Positions 38,014-46,539 of a DNA stretch of 64,000 nucleotides are shown in pieces; within the stretch, counting starts at the first letter, position 1, and each line of letters opens with the position of its first letter. Under the pieces are notes generated by a model. The model was not told the origin of the DNA, did not search any database, and was given only the letters and a program-made list of their open reading frames with translations. The position numbers and the translations under genes were made by a program. Source of the stretch: Streptococcus toyakuensis (GTDB lineage: Bacteria > Bacillota > Bacilli > Lactobacillales > Streptococcaceae). The stretch is from NCBI RefSeq assembly GCF_024346585.1, contig NZ_AP024523.1, forward strand, positions 1,869,001 through 1,933,000, given 5' to 3'.

Positions 38014-38466
38014 CTATTTTGATAAAACAATGCGATCAGACGCGTCTCTATCCATATCGTCAATAATCATCTGATTGCCATTGATTGCATAAATCTTGGC
38101 ATCATCACCAATAATCATGCGTTGATTAGCAGCGTCGAAGCTAACCTGCTTGATTTCTTGTTCCCCATCAGTTTCTACCTGTGTCCAGGTGCCAGTTGTT
38201 CCAGTTACCACTAAAGTGATACGGTCTCCTTCGTCCTGACCAGTATAAGTCCCATCAATATTAGTTGGTTGAGCCTCAGGCGCATTTTGTGAAGAACTTG
38301 TCGCTGCCTGATTTGTATTTTCTGTAGAAGATAAAGCAGCTTGTGATTGTTGAGTTTGTTGTGTTTGCGATTGAACTACTGGTTGTTGAACTCTTTGTGA
38401 ACAAGCTACTAAGAGACTAAGACTTGCTAAAGAAGCAAGAGAAAGTGTGAATCTTTTTAATTTCAT
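38014..38466 (-). CDS. conserved lipoprotein of unknown function
   Basis: A 150-residue surface lipoprotein. Signal peptide with lipobox LVAC near residue 21; a Gln/Ser/Thr-rich linker (about 25-65); then a small beta-rich domain (TYTGQDEGDRITLVVTG onward). The start chosen has AAGGAA upstream. Monocistronic between folC and cls. Function unknown. Confidence 0.82.
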   Translation of the reverse strand: MKLKRFTLSLASLASLSLLVACSQRVQQPVVQSQTQQTQQSQAALSSTENTNQAATSSSQNAPEAQPTNIDGTYTGQDEGDRITLVVTGTTGTWTQVETDGEQEIKQVSFDAANQRMIIGDDAKIYAINGNQMIIDDMDRDASDRIVLSK

Positions 38467-38550
38467 GATGAATTTCCTTTCTGCTACCAATGTAGAGAAT
38501 GTTTCTTCTAACTGATAGTTCCCCTAGTATAACAAGTTCCAAAAAGGAGG

Positions 38551-39801
38551 TCAATTTATCTGCTCATGGGTCAGTAGGTGGCTCCGTACTTCTGAGATAA
38601 AATAGAGAGATCCTGTAACAAACAACAAATCCTGGGTATCGGCTCTTTCTTCGAAACTGCTGATAAATTCGCGATAAGAAGGAATTACATCGTAACCTGT
38701 TATATCTGTCTCATCTAAAGAACCCTGATAGTCAAAGCCGGTCACCTTGAGTTCCACCTGAGGCAAATTTTCAGTTAGATAAGCCAACATCCCTTGATAA
38801 TCCTTCCGTTTCAAGGCTCCAAATAGGATTTGAGGACGATATCCTTCCTGCTCTTTTTCTTTGATAAACTCAACCAAGCGAGTCAAGGCAGGGAGATTAT
38901 GGGCACCGTCCAAGTAGATATGAGAACGAATACGCTCCAAACGTCCAGCCCAATGGGTCTTCTCCAAAGCTCGTCTTACAGCCTGCTCATCAACAACTTC
39001 CTTTCTTTCTCCCATAAAAAGAAGAAAAGTTTGCAACGCCAAGGCCGCATTCTCCTGCTGATAAGCTCCTTCTAAACCTATTTTCAGCCGCGAAATATTT
39101 AGTAAAGAACTTGAAAAATCGCCATTCAGCATTGAAAAATCTTGGCCTGCCTGATAAAGGTCAACAGCTAAAGATTCGGCTTTTTTCTGACAAACAAGAC
39201 TAGCTTCTGAAGGCAATTTTGCAATCACTGCCTTCTTACCAGTCTTGAAAATACCAGCTTTCTGCTCTGCGATTGCTTCTAGACTATCGCCCAAGGTCTC
39301 CTGGTGGTCAAGCCCAATGGAGGTGATGACAGCAAGCTCTCCAGTTACCACATTGGTCGTGTCAAGTAAGCCACCAATTCCCACTTCTAGTAAAACCAAA
39401 TCCACCTCTTGCTCCCTAAAATAGAGGAAAGCAATCAAGGTCAGCAATTCAAAAAAGAACAACTGGTCATGAGTCTGCAGAAGCGTCTTTTCCATCTCCT
39501 TGACCTGCTCAGCTAAACGGATAAAGTCTGCGTCTGCTATAGGTTGTCCATTAATGCAGATTCGGTCATTGACGGAGACAATATGAGGGGAGGTAAAGGT
39601 CGCAACTTTCTTTCCATGCCCCATAAATATTCCCCTCATAAAAGCAATGGTAGAACCTTTCCCATTAGTCCCTGTCACATGGATAATAGGATAAGACTTC
39701 TCAGGATTTCCTAACAAATCCACCGCTTCTTGCATTCGGCCCAAACCTGATCGAAAATTCAAACCAATCCGACTATGAAGCCATTCTTCTACTTCAAACA
39801 T
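38551..39801 (-). CDS. folC: folylpolyglutamate / dihydrofolate synthase
   Basis: A 416-residue Mur-ligase-type enzyme that adds glutamates to folates, and dihydropteroate to dihydrofolate in bifunctional members. The P-loop is VTGTNGKGSTIAF near residue 43; central metal and ligase motifs (LLEVGIGGLLDTTNV, ITSIGLDHQETLG) follow, and DGAHN marks the C-terminal domain. GAGGAG precedes the start. Confidence 0.95.
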   Translation of the reverse strand: MFEVEEWLHSRIGLNFRSGLGRMQEAVDLLGNPEKSYPIIHVTGTNGKGSTIAFMRGIFMGHGKKVATFTSPHIVSVNDRICINGQPIADADFIRLAEQVKEMEKTLLQTHDQLFFFELLTLIAFLYFREQEVDLVLLEVGIGGLLDTTNVVTGELAVITSIGLDHQETLGDSLEAIAEQKAGIFKTGKKAVIAKLPSEASLVCQKKAESLAVDLYQAGQDFSMLNGDFSSSLLNISRLKIGLEGAYQQENAALALQTFLLFMGERKEVVDEQAVRRALEKTHWAGRLERIRSHIYLDGAHNLPALTRLVEFIKEKEQEGYRPQILFGALKRKDYQGMLAYLTENLPQVELKVTGFDYQGSLDETDITGYDVIPSYREFISSFEERADTQDLLFVTGSLYFISEVRSHLLTHEQIN

Positions 39802-39952
39802 ATACCTCTCCTCGACAAAAGTATAATCAATTACCTAGCAAAATTCCATAGATAATAAAAACGAGGTCAGGATTTTCGTCCCAACCTCTTACCTGGTTAG
39901 CTAATCACTAGCTACTATAAATTTTAATGTGGGGTAAAACATCCACTGAACA

Positions 39953-40150
39953 TTCCAACTCTTCTAATTTCTAGGAGTTGGGGTGATACAGTCTCCCAGA
40001 CTTACTGACGGTTTTTATTTTTAGCGTCAGGCTAAAAACGTCCCCCGGACGTTCCAACTCTTCCAATTTCTGGGAGTTGGGCTGATACAGTCTCCCAGAC
40101 TTACTGACGGTTTTTATTTTTAGCGTCAGGCTAAAAACGTCCCCCGGACG
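39953..40150 (-). repeat. 99-bp tandem repeat, two copies, terminator-bearing
   Basis: Two adjacent 99-base units (39953-40051 and 40052-40150) differing at three positions. Each contains three small inverted repeats: CCAACTC/GAGTTGG, CTGACG/CGTCAG and AACGTCC/GGACGTT; the last, read leftward, is followed by a U run and acts as a terminator. A degenerate partial junction at about 39935-39952 hints at an earlier third copy. The unit lies directly after the UPF0473 gene, so that operon ends in duplicated terminators. Confidence 0.85.
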
Positions 40151-40153
40151 TTT

Positions 40154-40459
40154 TTACTCCTCCATAAAACTATTGAAGACTTCTTCAATCATGTTCCATT
40201 CGTCTTCTGAGTCTTCTGGGATTGGTTGCAATTCGCCTTCTGTTCCATCTTCGTTTTCGATGAATGAGTATGCTTGGATTTCAACTTGTCCGTCTTCGTC
40301 TTCTTCTGCGTTAACTGGTACTAGAAGAACATAGTTTTTACCAAATTCTTCTTTTCCATCAATGGTCAAAAGGATTTCAAACAAGGTTTCATTTCCCTGC
40401 TCATCTACTAGTGTAATTAATTCACGTTCTTCGTGGTCGTGGTTATGATCGTGTGACAT
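40154..40459 (-). CDS. UPF0473 / DUF1292 family protein
   Basis: A 101-residue very acidic cytoplasmic protein starting with a His/Asp-rich [14 protein letters not shown]. Family function unknown. It is the third gene of the conserved ireB-ruvX-UPF0473 operon, 15 bases after ruvX. The His/Asp-rich start might bind divalent metals. Confidence 0.9.
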   Translation of the reverse strand: MSHDHNHDHEERELITLVDEQGNETLFEILLTIDGKEEFGKNYVLLVPVNAEEDEDGQVEIQAYSFIENEDGTEGELQPIPEDSEDEWNMIEEVFNSFMEE

Positions 40460-40474
40460 AGCCTCTCCTTTGTA

Positions 40475-40894
40475 TTAAAATTTTCTATCTAAATAATTTT
40501 GTAAAATCAGCTGAGCTGCTAACTTATCAATGACTTTCTTGCGCTTGTTACGGCTAATATCTGCTTGCTCAATCAACATGCGCTCTGCGGCGACTGTTGT
40601 CAAGCGTTCATCTTGATAGTCTACTGGTAAATCAAAAAGCTCTTCTAACTTTGCTCCGTAGGCTTGACTAGCTTCCACACGCGGTCCACTTGTATTGTTC
40701 ATGTTTTTAGGCAAGCCCACTACAAATCGTTCCACCTTGTAAGTATCAACCAACTCTTTAACGCGGTCAAAACCAAATTGACCTTGCTCCTCATTGATTT
40801 GGATGATTTCAAGTCCTTGAGCTGTAAAACCAAGCGGATCGCTAATAGCCACCCCTACCGTTTTTGAACCGACGTCCAATCCCATAATTCTCAT
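40475..40894 (-). CDS. ruvX: Holliday junction resolvase / pre-16S rRNA nuclease YqgF
   Basis: A 139-residue RNase H-like nuclease. It starts [19 protein letters not shown], whose Asp is catalytic; [14 protein letters not shown] and [14 protein letters not shown] carry the other conserved residues. Family members process 16S rRNA 5' ends and may resolve junctions. It lies 3 bases after ireB. Confidence 0.95.
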   Translation of the reverse strand: MRIMGLDVGSKTVGVAISDPLGFTAQGLEIIQINEEQGQFGFDRVKELVDTYKVERFVVGLPKNMNNTSGPRVEASQAYGAKLEELFDLPVDYQDERLTTVAAERMLIEQADISRNKRKKVIDKLAAQLILQNYLDRKF

Positions 40895-40897
40895 AGG

Positions 40898-41164
40898 TTA
40901 TAGATCGACTCCTTGTCCTTTAAGGTAGTAGCGGACCAATTCCTCAACGATTTCATCACGCTCATACTTACGGATTTGATTTCGTGCATTATTATAACGA
41001 GGAACGTAGGCAGGGTCTCCACTCAATACGTAACCTACGATTTGGTTGATTGGGTTGTAGCCCTTATCGTTCAACGAAGCATAAACATCAGTCAGAGTTT
41101 CGCTAATTTCTTTTTTATTGGAATCGTCCAATTTAAAACGTACTGTTTCTTCAGTAAATCCCAT
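40898..41164 (-). CDS. IreB family regulatory phosphoprotein (UPF0297)
   Basis: An 88-residue protein of the IreB family, known in Enterococcus as a substrate of the Ser/Thr kinase IreK that affects cephalosporin tolerance. N-terminal threonines ([10 protein letters not shown]) are in the region phosphorylated there. It contains [20 protein letters not shown]. First gene of its operon behind a good promoter. Confidence 0.9.
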
Positions 41165-41194
41165 TCTAACACCCTCTTTCCTTAGAATAGTACC

Positions 41195-41223
41195 ATTATA
41201 GCATAATTCCTTACGTTCTACAA
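41195..41223 (-). promoter_or_regulatory. promoter of the ireB-ruvX operon
   Basis: Read leftward: TTGTAG-N17-TATAAT with a TGC extended -10, 30 bases upstream of the first start codon. Confidence 0.7.
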
Positions 41224-41250
41224 TTCAGGTAGTCTATTTATTTGGATTTT

Positions 41251-41820
41251 CTATTGTTCTGTCGCGCCATTTGCCAATCTGTCTGAAATATATTTGCTTG
41301 GTTCATTCTTCAAGAGACTTTCTAAACCAATGTTCTTCAAATATTCTAACTGAGAAGCCTTCTTGACATCCAAAACTTGAAAATCAAAACTAGTCGTTGT
41401 TTGAAGTTCGGTTGCACTCAATAGTTTAGTTTCAAGCTTAAATCCTGCTAATTTACGAGCTTCTATGATGGCCTCATCCTTCTCCTCTGCCTCGAGAAGA
41501 GCTTTTTGAGTTTCTTCCACTCCATGTTGGTCAATATAAGTTTTCAACTCATCAGAGACTGGACGCTTTTGTTGAATGCTTAAGCTCAAAAAAGTCTTGT
41601 CTTTGTAAGTAATGGTTTGGGTTTGCTGGCTACCATCATCTGACTTTGGCAAGACCAAAGTCTTGGTCACAACTGTATTCTTCTCGGCATTTTCAATAAC
41701 TGGCAATGCCGACTGAAGCGTATCATTTTCTGTTTTTGTAGCTGGTCCAGTTTCTTTTTTCTGTCCGCAACCAACCAGGACAAAAAGGAAAGCCAGACTA
41801 ACAAGAACTATTTTTTTCAT
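41251..41820 (-). CDS. YehR-like lipoprotein (DUF1307-type)
   Basis: A 189-residue lipoprotein with lipobox LVGC near residue 18. The mature part contains TITYKDKTFLSLSIQQKRP and DFQVLDVKKASQLEYL, resembling the DUF1307/YehR family of unknown function. It is a single gene between spx and ireB, without metal-binding motifs that I can see. Confidence 0.8.
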   Translation of the reverse strand: MKKIVLVSLAFLFVLVGCGQKKETGPATKTENDTLQSALPVIENAEKNTVVTKTLVLPKSDDGSQQTQTITYKDKTFLSLSIQQKRPVSDELKTYIDQHGVEETQKALLEAEEKDEAIIEARKLAGFKLETKLLSATELQTTTSFDFQVLDVKKASQLEYLKNIGLESLLKNEPSKYISDRLANGATEQ

Positions 41821-41855
41821 TTCTTTCTTCTTTCTTTTTGAAATTAAAATAAGAC

Positions 41856-41872
41856 TGGGAGTTGCTCCCAGC
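41856..41872 (-). terminator. terminator after the spx gene
   Basis: Seven-base stem CTGGGAG/CTCCCAG with a TTG loop, 8 bases past the spx stop. The tail read leftward is U-rich but broken (CUUAUUUUAAUUUC). Confidence 0.65.
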
Positions 41873-41880
41873 CTTGATGT

Positions 41881-42279
41881 TTATAGAGCTGCACGCAAAC
41901 GTGCTTCTGCATTTTCTACATTACGGACAGAGCGTGGTAGGAAGGCACGAATATCATCTTCCTTATAGCCAACTTGCAGGCGTTTTTCATCTACAAGGAT
42001 TGGGCTCTTTAAAATTCTCGGTGTTTCCATAATCAGATTGAGGACTTCGTTGACACTCAAATCTTCAATATCCACTCCAAGGGCTTTGGCATAGCGATTT
42101 TTAGATGAAACGATGCTGGCTATTCCGTTATCTGTTTTGGTTAGAATATCCAGTAATTCTTCTCTCGTAATTCCTTCTTTACCAAGGTTTTGTTCTTTAT
42201 AACTTAACTGGTGGGCATTGAGCCAGGTTTTTGCTTTTTTACAGCTAGTACAACTTGAGACTGTATAAATTTTAATCAT
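41881..42279 (-). CDS. Spx/ArsC-family regulator
   Basis: A 132-residue Spx-type protein with the redox CXXC switch at the N-terminus (SCTSCKKAKTWL). Spx proteins bind the RNA polymerase alpha C-terminal domain and reprogramme transcription under thiol stress; mitis-group streptococci carry two. Which paralogue this is cannot be decided here. It lies between the mgtA-like gene and a lipoprotein gene, with its own extended -10 promoter. Confidence 0.88.
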   Translation of the reverse strand: MIKIYTVSSCTSCKKAKTWLNAHQLSYKEQNLGKEGITREELLDILTKTDNGIASIVSSKNRYAKALGVDIEDLSVNEVLNLIMETPRILKSPILVDEKRLQVGYKEDDIRAFLPRSVRNVENAEARLRAAL

Positions 42280-42320
42280 GTACCTACCCCTTTCGCTACA
42301 TGTTACTATCAGTTTAGTCT

Positions 42321-42329
42321 ATTATACCA
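42321..42329 (-). promoter_or_regulatory. spx extended -10 promoter
   Basis: Read leftward: TGG-TATAAT about 41 bases upstream of the start codon. Confidence 0.5.
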
Positions 42330-42414
42330 TAAAAAACATCCGACTTGCGACCTATTTTTAAATTTTTTTAACTTTTTTCGTCATTTTCGTACTTTTTTCT
42401 TGACAAAATGAAAT

Positions 42415-45075
42415 TTACAGCCATTCTTGATATTTTTTGATATAGATTTTTTTCACAATTGTCACGCTAATCATATACAAAATAATGATGAAAAGTAAAA
42501 AGATGAAATAAATCGGTTTTAAAGGAGTTAGATGAAGTAGGATTGCGAGTGGACTATAGGGAAGGAAGGTCACAAAGGCTGCAGCCAATAAGGTTGTCAC
42601 AAGGACTAGCCAAGCTGGACGACTTTGTAAAAAGGGAATTTTGGCTGAACGCAGCATATGGATAACCATGGTCTGTGACCACATGGACTCGATAAACCAA
42701 CCTGTCTGAAACAAGACAATAAATCCTACGGCAGACTCCGCTCCATGAACATAAGCTTGACCTGTTGTCATGGGTACAATGATAAAATAAAGCAAACTGA
42801 AGGTCAAAATATCAAAGGCAGAAGAGATAGGCCCCATCCAAACCATGAAACGTGTGATGGACTTAGCTTCCCAGGTATGCGGATTTCTCAAAAAATCTTT
42901 ATCCACCTTGTCAAAAGGCAAGGCAATACAAGACAAATCATAGACTAGATTTAGGATAATCAAATGAACTGGTGCCATTGGTAAAAATGGCAAAAAGATT
43001 CCAGAGACCAATAGGGATAAGATATTTCCAAAATTAGAACTCACTGTCATTTTGATATATTTAGTCATATTGGCATAGACCTTACGACCTTCAACAAGTC
43101 CTTTTTCCAGCACCATGAGATCCTTATCAAGTAGGATAACATCAGCTGTTTCTTTGGCAATATCTACTGCTGTATCAACAGAAATCCCCACATCTGCAAC
43201 CTTCATAGAAGGAGCATCATTGATCCCATCTCCCATATAGCCAACAGCATGACCATTAGCCTTAAATTGCAAAATAATCCTCGCTTTTTGGTCAGGAGAA
43301 AGTTTGGCAAAGACTGTTACCTCCTCCACGGCTTGAGCCAATTCTTGATTACTCATCTGATCAATTTCAGATCCTAACAGCATCTGATTGATATCCAAAC
43401 CAACCTTTTCACAGACTGATTGGGTAACTTTCTCGTTGTCTCCCGTCAAAATCTTTGTTTGAACCCCATGTTCTAACAGAGCCTTAATTGCTGGTGCTGC
43501 AGATGGTTTAGGAGGATCTAGGAAGGCTAAATAACCAGTTAGAATCATATCCCCTTCATCATCAACTGTATAGGCATGTCCTTCCCTTAAACCTGACTTA
43601 TAGGCTACTCCCAAGACACGCAAACCTTGTTGATTTAGTTGTCTGACTTCTGCTAAAATTTCTTCTCTAATAACATCTGTCAAGGGAGTAATCACTCCTT
43701 GGTATTCCGCATGACTGGAAATCGTCAACATTTCCTCTAGGGCACCCTTGGTTACCAAACTAACAACTTCGTGTTCATCCTTAACGATAACACTCATCCG
43801 TCTACGTTCAAAATCAAAGGGAAGCTCATCTATTTTTTGAAAAGTTTGAGCCAGATTTTGCAAGAGGGTGTGTTCTTTTGCTTCCTTTTCAGTCCGTTTG
43901 ATGATGGCTCTATCCATCAAATTTTTCAAGCCCGTTTGAAAATAAGAATTGAGATAAGCTCGTCTCAAGACGGTCAAATCCAAGCGTCCGTGGATGTCCA
44001 AGGGATATTCAAGGACAATTTCGTCTTGGGTTAGAGTTCCTGTCTTATCTGTACACAAAATATCAATCGCCCCTAAGTCCTGTATGGCATTGAGTTTCTT
44101 GATAACCACTTTTTCCTTGGCCATAATGATGGAGCCTTTTGCTAGACTGGCCGTGATAATCATAGGAAGCATCTCAGGTGTCAATCCAACACCAACACTC
44201 AAAGCAAATACGCCAGCTTCCAGCCAGTCACCATCTGTTAAACCATTGGACAAGAAAACGATGGGCACCATGACCAGCATCAAACGAATCAAGAGCCACG
44301 AAATACTATTCATCTCCCTTTCAAACGAAGTAGGCTCATCATAGGTGTTCAAAGTCTGCTCAATGGCCCCCATCATGGTATCATCACCAACTGCTAAAAC
44401 CACGGCCTTGGCACTACCAGATAAGACATTGGTTCCCATAAAGGCGAGCGCTTCTGCTTCTAGCAGACTATCAGATTGTTGAACTGTTGCCTTGGTCAAG
44501 GCCAATTTTTCAACAGAATCACTTTCGCCTGTCAAGCCCGACTGTTGGACAAAGAAATCGCGCGACTCAAATAAAAGAAGATCTGCTGGAATCATGTCTC
44601 CAGCGCTTAATTTAACCACGTCACCCACTACCAAATCATCGATAGGTACTTCTTGGATTTCTCCTTGACGAATGACAGTCGCTGTGTTGACAATCATTTT
44701 TGATAGATTGGTCGCAGCCTTATCACTACGGAGTTCTTGGACAAAGCGTATGCCACCAGAAATGAGGACTAGGACAACGATGATAATAGAAGTCGTCGGA
44801 TCCTCTTGACCTGGTTTTGCCAACCAGACATTGGTCACCAAGGAAATCACGGCGATGACCAGTAAGATGATCGTAAAAGGATTGATAATGGATTCGTAAA
44901 TCTTTTTGAGGATACTGTCTTCTTGACCCTTTGTGATGGTATTTTCGCCATATAGGTCACGATTTTTCTCCACCTGCTCCTCAGTCAATCCTGTTAGACT
45001 TGTCTTATAAAAAGATAGAGTTTCGTTTAAAGATGTATGAATAGCTATTGCTAATCTTTCTTTTGTAGTTTTCAT
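42415..45075 (-). CDS. MgtA-type magnesium-transporting P-type ATPase
   Basis: An 886-residue P-type ATPase of the IIIB magnesium importer type. An N-terminal cation ATPase domain (TGLTEEQVEKNRDLYGENTI) leads to the first membrane helices; the actuator TGES is in SGLTGESDSVEK, the phosphorylated Asp in CTDKTGTLTQDE, the nucleotide-binding KGALEEM and the hinge GDGINDAPSMKVADVG. A C-terminal bundle of helices follows. It moves Mg2+ into the cell at low external concentration. The assignment to magnesium is strengthened by the M-box riboswitch upstream. A leader ORF and a hairpin that can hide its ribosome binding site add a translational layer. The separate pneumococcal CaxP/MgtA gene has a different riboswitch, so this may be an additional transporter. 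Confidence 0.9.
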   Translation of the reverse strand: MKTTKERLAIAIHTSLNETLSFYKTSLTGLTEEQVEKNRDLYGENTITKGQEDSILKKIYESIINPFTIILLVIAVISLVTNVWLAKPGQEDPTTSIIIVVLVLISGGIRFVQELRSDKAATNLSKMIVNTATVIRQGEIQEVPIDDLVVGDVVKLSAGDMIPADLLLFESRDFFVQQSGLTGESDSVEKLALTKATVQQSDSLLEAEALAFMGTNVLSGSAKAVVLAVGDDTMMGAIEQTLNTYDEPTSFEREMNSISWLLIRLMLVMVPIVFLSNGLTDGDWLEAGVFALSVGVGLTPEMLPMIITASLAKGSIIMAKEKVVIKKLNAIQDLGAIDILCTDKTGTLTQDEIVLEYPLDIHGRLDLTVLRRAYLNSYFQTGLKNLMDRAIIKRTEKEAKEHTLLQNLAQTFQKIDELPFDFERRRMSVIVKDEHEVVSLVTKGALEEMLTISSHAEYQGVITPLTDVIREEILAEVRQLNQQGLRVLGVAYKSGLREGHAYTVDDEGDMILTGYLAFLDPPKPSAAPAIKALLEHGVQTKILTGDNEKVTQSVCEKVGLDINQMLLGSEIDQMSNQELAQAVEEVTVFAKLSPDQKARIILQFKANGHAVGYMGDGINDAPSMKVADVGISVDTAVDIAKETADVILLDKDLMVLEKGLVEGRKVYANMTKYIKMTVSSNFGNILSLLVSGIFLPFLPMAPVHLIILNLVYDLSCIALPFDKVDKDFLRNPHTWEAKSITRFMVWMGPISSAFDILTFSLLYFIIVPMTTGQAYVHGAESAVGFIVLFQTGWFIESMWSQTMVIHMLRSAKIPFLQSRPAWLVLVTTLLAAAFVTFLPYSPLAILLHLTPLKPIYFIFLLFIIILYMISVTIVKKIYIKKYQEWL

Positions 45076-45124
45076 TGGTTTCTCCTATCTGTATGAATGA
45101 TGTGTTTCATACACAGAGACCAAT
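45074..45124 (-). promoter_or_regulatory. sequestering hairpin over the mgtA ribosome binding site
   Basis: Read leftward, ATTGGTCTC (45124-45116) can pair with GAGAAACCAAT (45084-45074), burying part of AGGAG and abutting the ATG; a second pairing CTGTGTATGA/TCATACAG continues the stem. The ATTGG segment overlaps AGTGATTGG (45128-45120), which has an alternative partner inside the leader ORF, so two mutually exclusive folds exist. Confidence 0.55.
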
Positions 45125-45128
45125 CACT

Positions 45129-45200
45129 TTATAAGGGCAGAACGACACAAATCAGCGATTGGCTGTGTATGTGCGGTTCCGGATGATCGTCAATTTGCAT
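45129..45200 (-). CDS. 23-residue leader peptide of mgtA
   Basis: A short ORF preceded by AAAGGAGAT at ideal spacing, starting MQIDDHPEPHIHSQS and ending in LPL. It lies between the riboswitch terminator and mgtA. Its N-terminus is rich in Asp, Glu and Pro, as in Salmonella MgtL, where such codons destabilise the ribosome at low Mg2+. The codons for SQSL include CCAATCGCT (45162-45154), complementary to AGTGATTGG just after its stop. Inferred role: ribosome passage or loss chooses between the two folds before mgtA. Confidence 0.6.
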   Translation of the reverse strand: MQIDDHPEPHIHSQSLICVVLPL

Positions 45201-45230
45201 CGTTTATCTCCTTTCTTTGATTTAAACAGT

Positions 45231-45259
45231 AGAAAATCCCACCATAAAATGGCAGGATT
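45231..45259 (-). terminator. M-box attenuator terminator
   Basis: Eleven-base arms (45235-45245 and 45249-45259, one mismatch or wobble) with a 3-base loop, followed in the leftward reading by UUUUC. It lies directly downstream of the M-box and before the leader ORF, as expected for Mg2+-induced premature termination. Confidence 0.75.
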
Positions 45260-45284
45260 AAAAAACTAACTATCTGTTTTTCGT

Positions 45285-45424
45285 TCAAGCTTTAACTCCA
45301 TAGGGCAATGTAATGAGCTTAGTCTTGGCCTTCGCGACCAGGACTGTTGACCAACGAGTAGTGTCTCCACTGCTTTGCGGTAGTCATCCGTATCCCTATG
45401 GTAGCCTCACCTACCGTTTTCGTC
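45285..45424 (-). ncRNA. M-box magnesium riboswitch
   Basis: Read leftward it shows the conserved M-box pieces in order: GGTAGGTGAGGCT, GGGATACGG, GCCGCAAAGCAGTGGAGACACT, GGTCAACAG, CCCTATGGAG and TTAAAGCTT, of which the longest is interrupted here only for description. This RNA folds compactly with Mg2+ and switches off Mg2+ importers. It is about 140 nt long, downstream of a strong promoter and upstream of a terminator and the mgtA gene. Confidence 0.9.
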
Positions 45425-45428
45425 TTTC

Positions 45429-45457
45429 AGTATAAACCTTTAAAATTTAAAAGTCAA
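45429..45457 (-). promoter_or_regulatory. mgtA promoter
   Basis: Read leftward: TTGACT-N17-TATACT, a near-consensus housekeeping promoter just upstream of the M-box. Confidence 0.85.
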
Positions 45458-45477
45458 TCATCTGAGTTGTTTAATTC

Positions 45478-46539
45478 TTAGATAACTATCAACTCTTTTG
45501 GAGCTAGGGTCAACAATTCACAACCTGTCTCTGTAATCAGGATATCATCCTCAATACGAACGCCATATTTGCCTTCGATGTAGATACCTGGTTCATCGGT
45601 CAAGGCCATACCTGCCTTAATAGTTTCTGTAGAAGTTTGGCTAAAGTAAGGCTCTTCATGAATATCCAGCCCAATACCGTGTCCGATACCGTGGGTAAAG
45701 TAGTCGCCATAGCCTGCTTCAATGATAATATCACGAGGAATTTTGTCAAAGTCACGGAAACCTAAGCCAGCCTTAGCTTGGTCAATCAAGGCTTGGTTGG
45801 CTTTGAGAACCGTATTGTAAATCTCTGCCTGCTCATCACTGACGTGTCCCAAGTAGATAGTCCGGGTCATATCACTGACATAGTGGTCATAAAGGCAACC
45901 GAAGTCCATAGTAACGGCTTCTCCTAGTTCCACTGGTTTGTGCATAGGATGAGCATGAGGTTTGGAAGAGTTGATACCACTAGCTAGAATAGTGTCAAAA
46001 GATAAGCCAGATGCTCCCAACTCACGCATACGGAAGTCAAGGAAGTTGGCAATTTCAATTTCAGTTTTTCCTGGCTTAATAAAGTCAAGCGCATCGCGGA
46101 AAGCTTGGTCTGAGATAGAACAAGCCTTGCGAATCGCTGCAATCTCTGCCTCATCCTTAATCATTCGAAGACCTTCAACAAACTGAGTTTGTGGAAGCAA
46201 GTCAATTCCTTCAAAGGCTACCTGCATACGGTGGTAATAAGATACTGAAATCTCATCCTCAAAACCGATTCGAGACAAGCCCATATCCTTAACAATGCCT
46301 GCAATGACAGCCAATTCATCACGATCAGCCACAATCTCAAACCCACTGGTTTCTTGCTTAGCTGCAATGATATAGCGAGAGTCTGTCGCCAAGACCTGAC
46401 GGTCACGGCTGATGAAGACTGTTCCGTTTGAGCCCCAAAAACCAGTCAAATAATAGACGTTTTTAAGGTTATTGATGATGATGCCATCTAGTTCTTTTTC
46501 TTGCATTTTAGCTAGAAATGCTTGTACACGTTTATTCAT
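45478..46539 (-). CDS. pepQ: Xaa-Pro dipeptidase (M24 aminopeptidase P family)
   Basis: A 353-residue metallopeptidase that releases proline from X-Pro peptides. A creatinase N-domain (about 1-125) is followed by the pita-bread fold with metal ligands in [41 protein letters not shown] and [10 protein letters not shown]. Overlaps the uvrA stop by 8 bases, so it is translated in the wake of uvrA. Confidence 0.94.
   Translation of the reverse strand: MNKRVQAFLAKMQEKELDGIIINNLKNVYYLTGFWGSNGTVFISRDRQVLATDSRYIIAAKQETSGFEIVADRDELAVIAGIVKDMGLSRIGFEDEISVSYYHRMQVAFEGIDLLPQTQFVEGLRMIKDEAEIAAIRKACSISDQAFRDALDFIKPGKTEIEIANFLDFRMRELGASGLSFDTILASGINSSKPHAHPMHKPVELGEAVTMDFGCLYDHYVSDMTRTIYLGHVSDEQAEIYNTVLKANQALIDQAKAGLGFRDFDKIPRDIIIEAGYGDYFTHGIGHGIGLDIHEEPYFSQTSTETIKAGMALTDEPGIYIEGKYGVRIEDDILITETGCELLTLAPKELIVI

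Noticed and set aside
39953-40150. CRISPR array or cia-dependent small RNA genes
   Set aside because: Only two long adjacent units without spacers, and no CiaR TTTAAG-N5-TTTAAG site upstream.
45285-45424. yybP-ykoY manganese riboswitch instead of M-box
   Set aside because: The conserved strings (GGTGAGGCT, GGTCAACAG, CCCTATGG, TTAAAGCT) and length are those of the M-box; the short paired-loop design of the manganese switch is not present.
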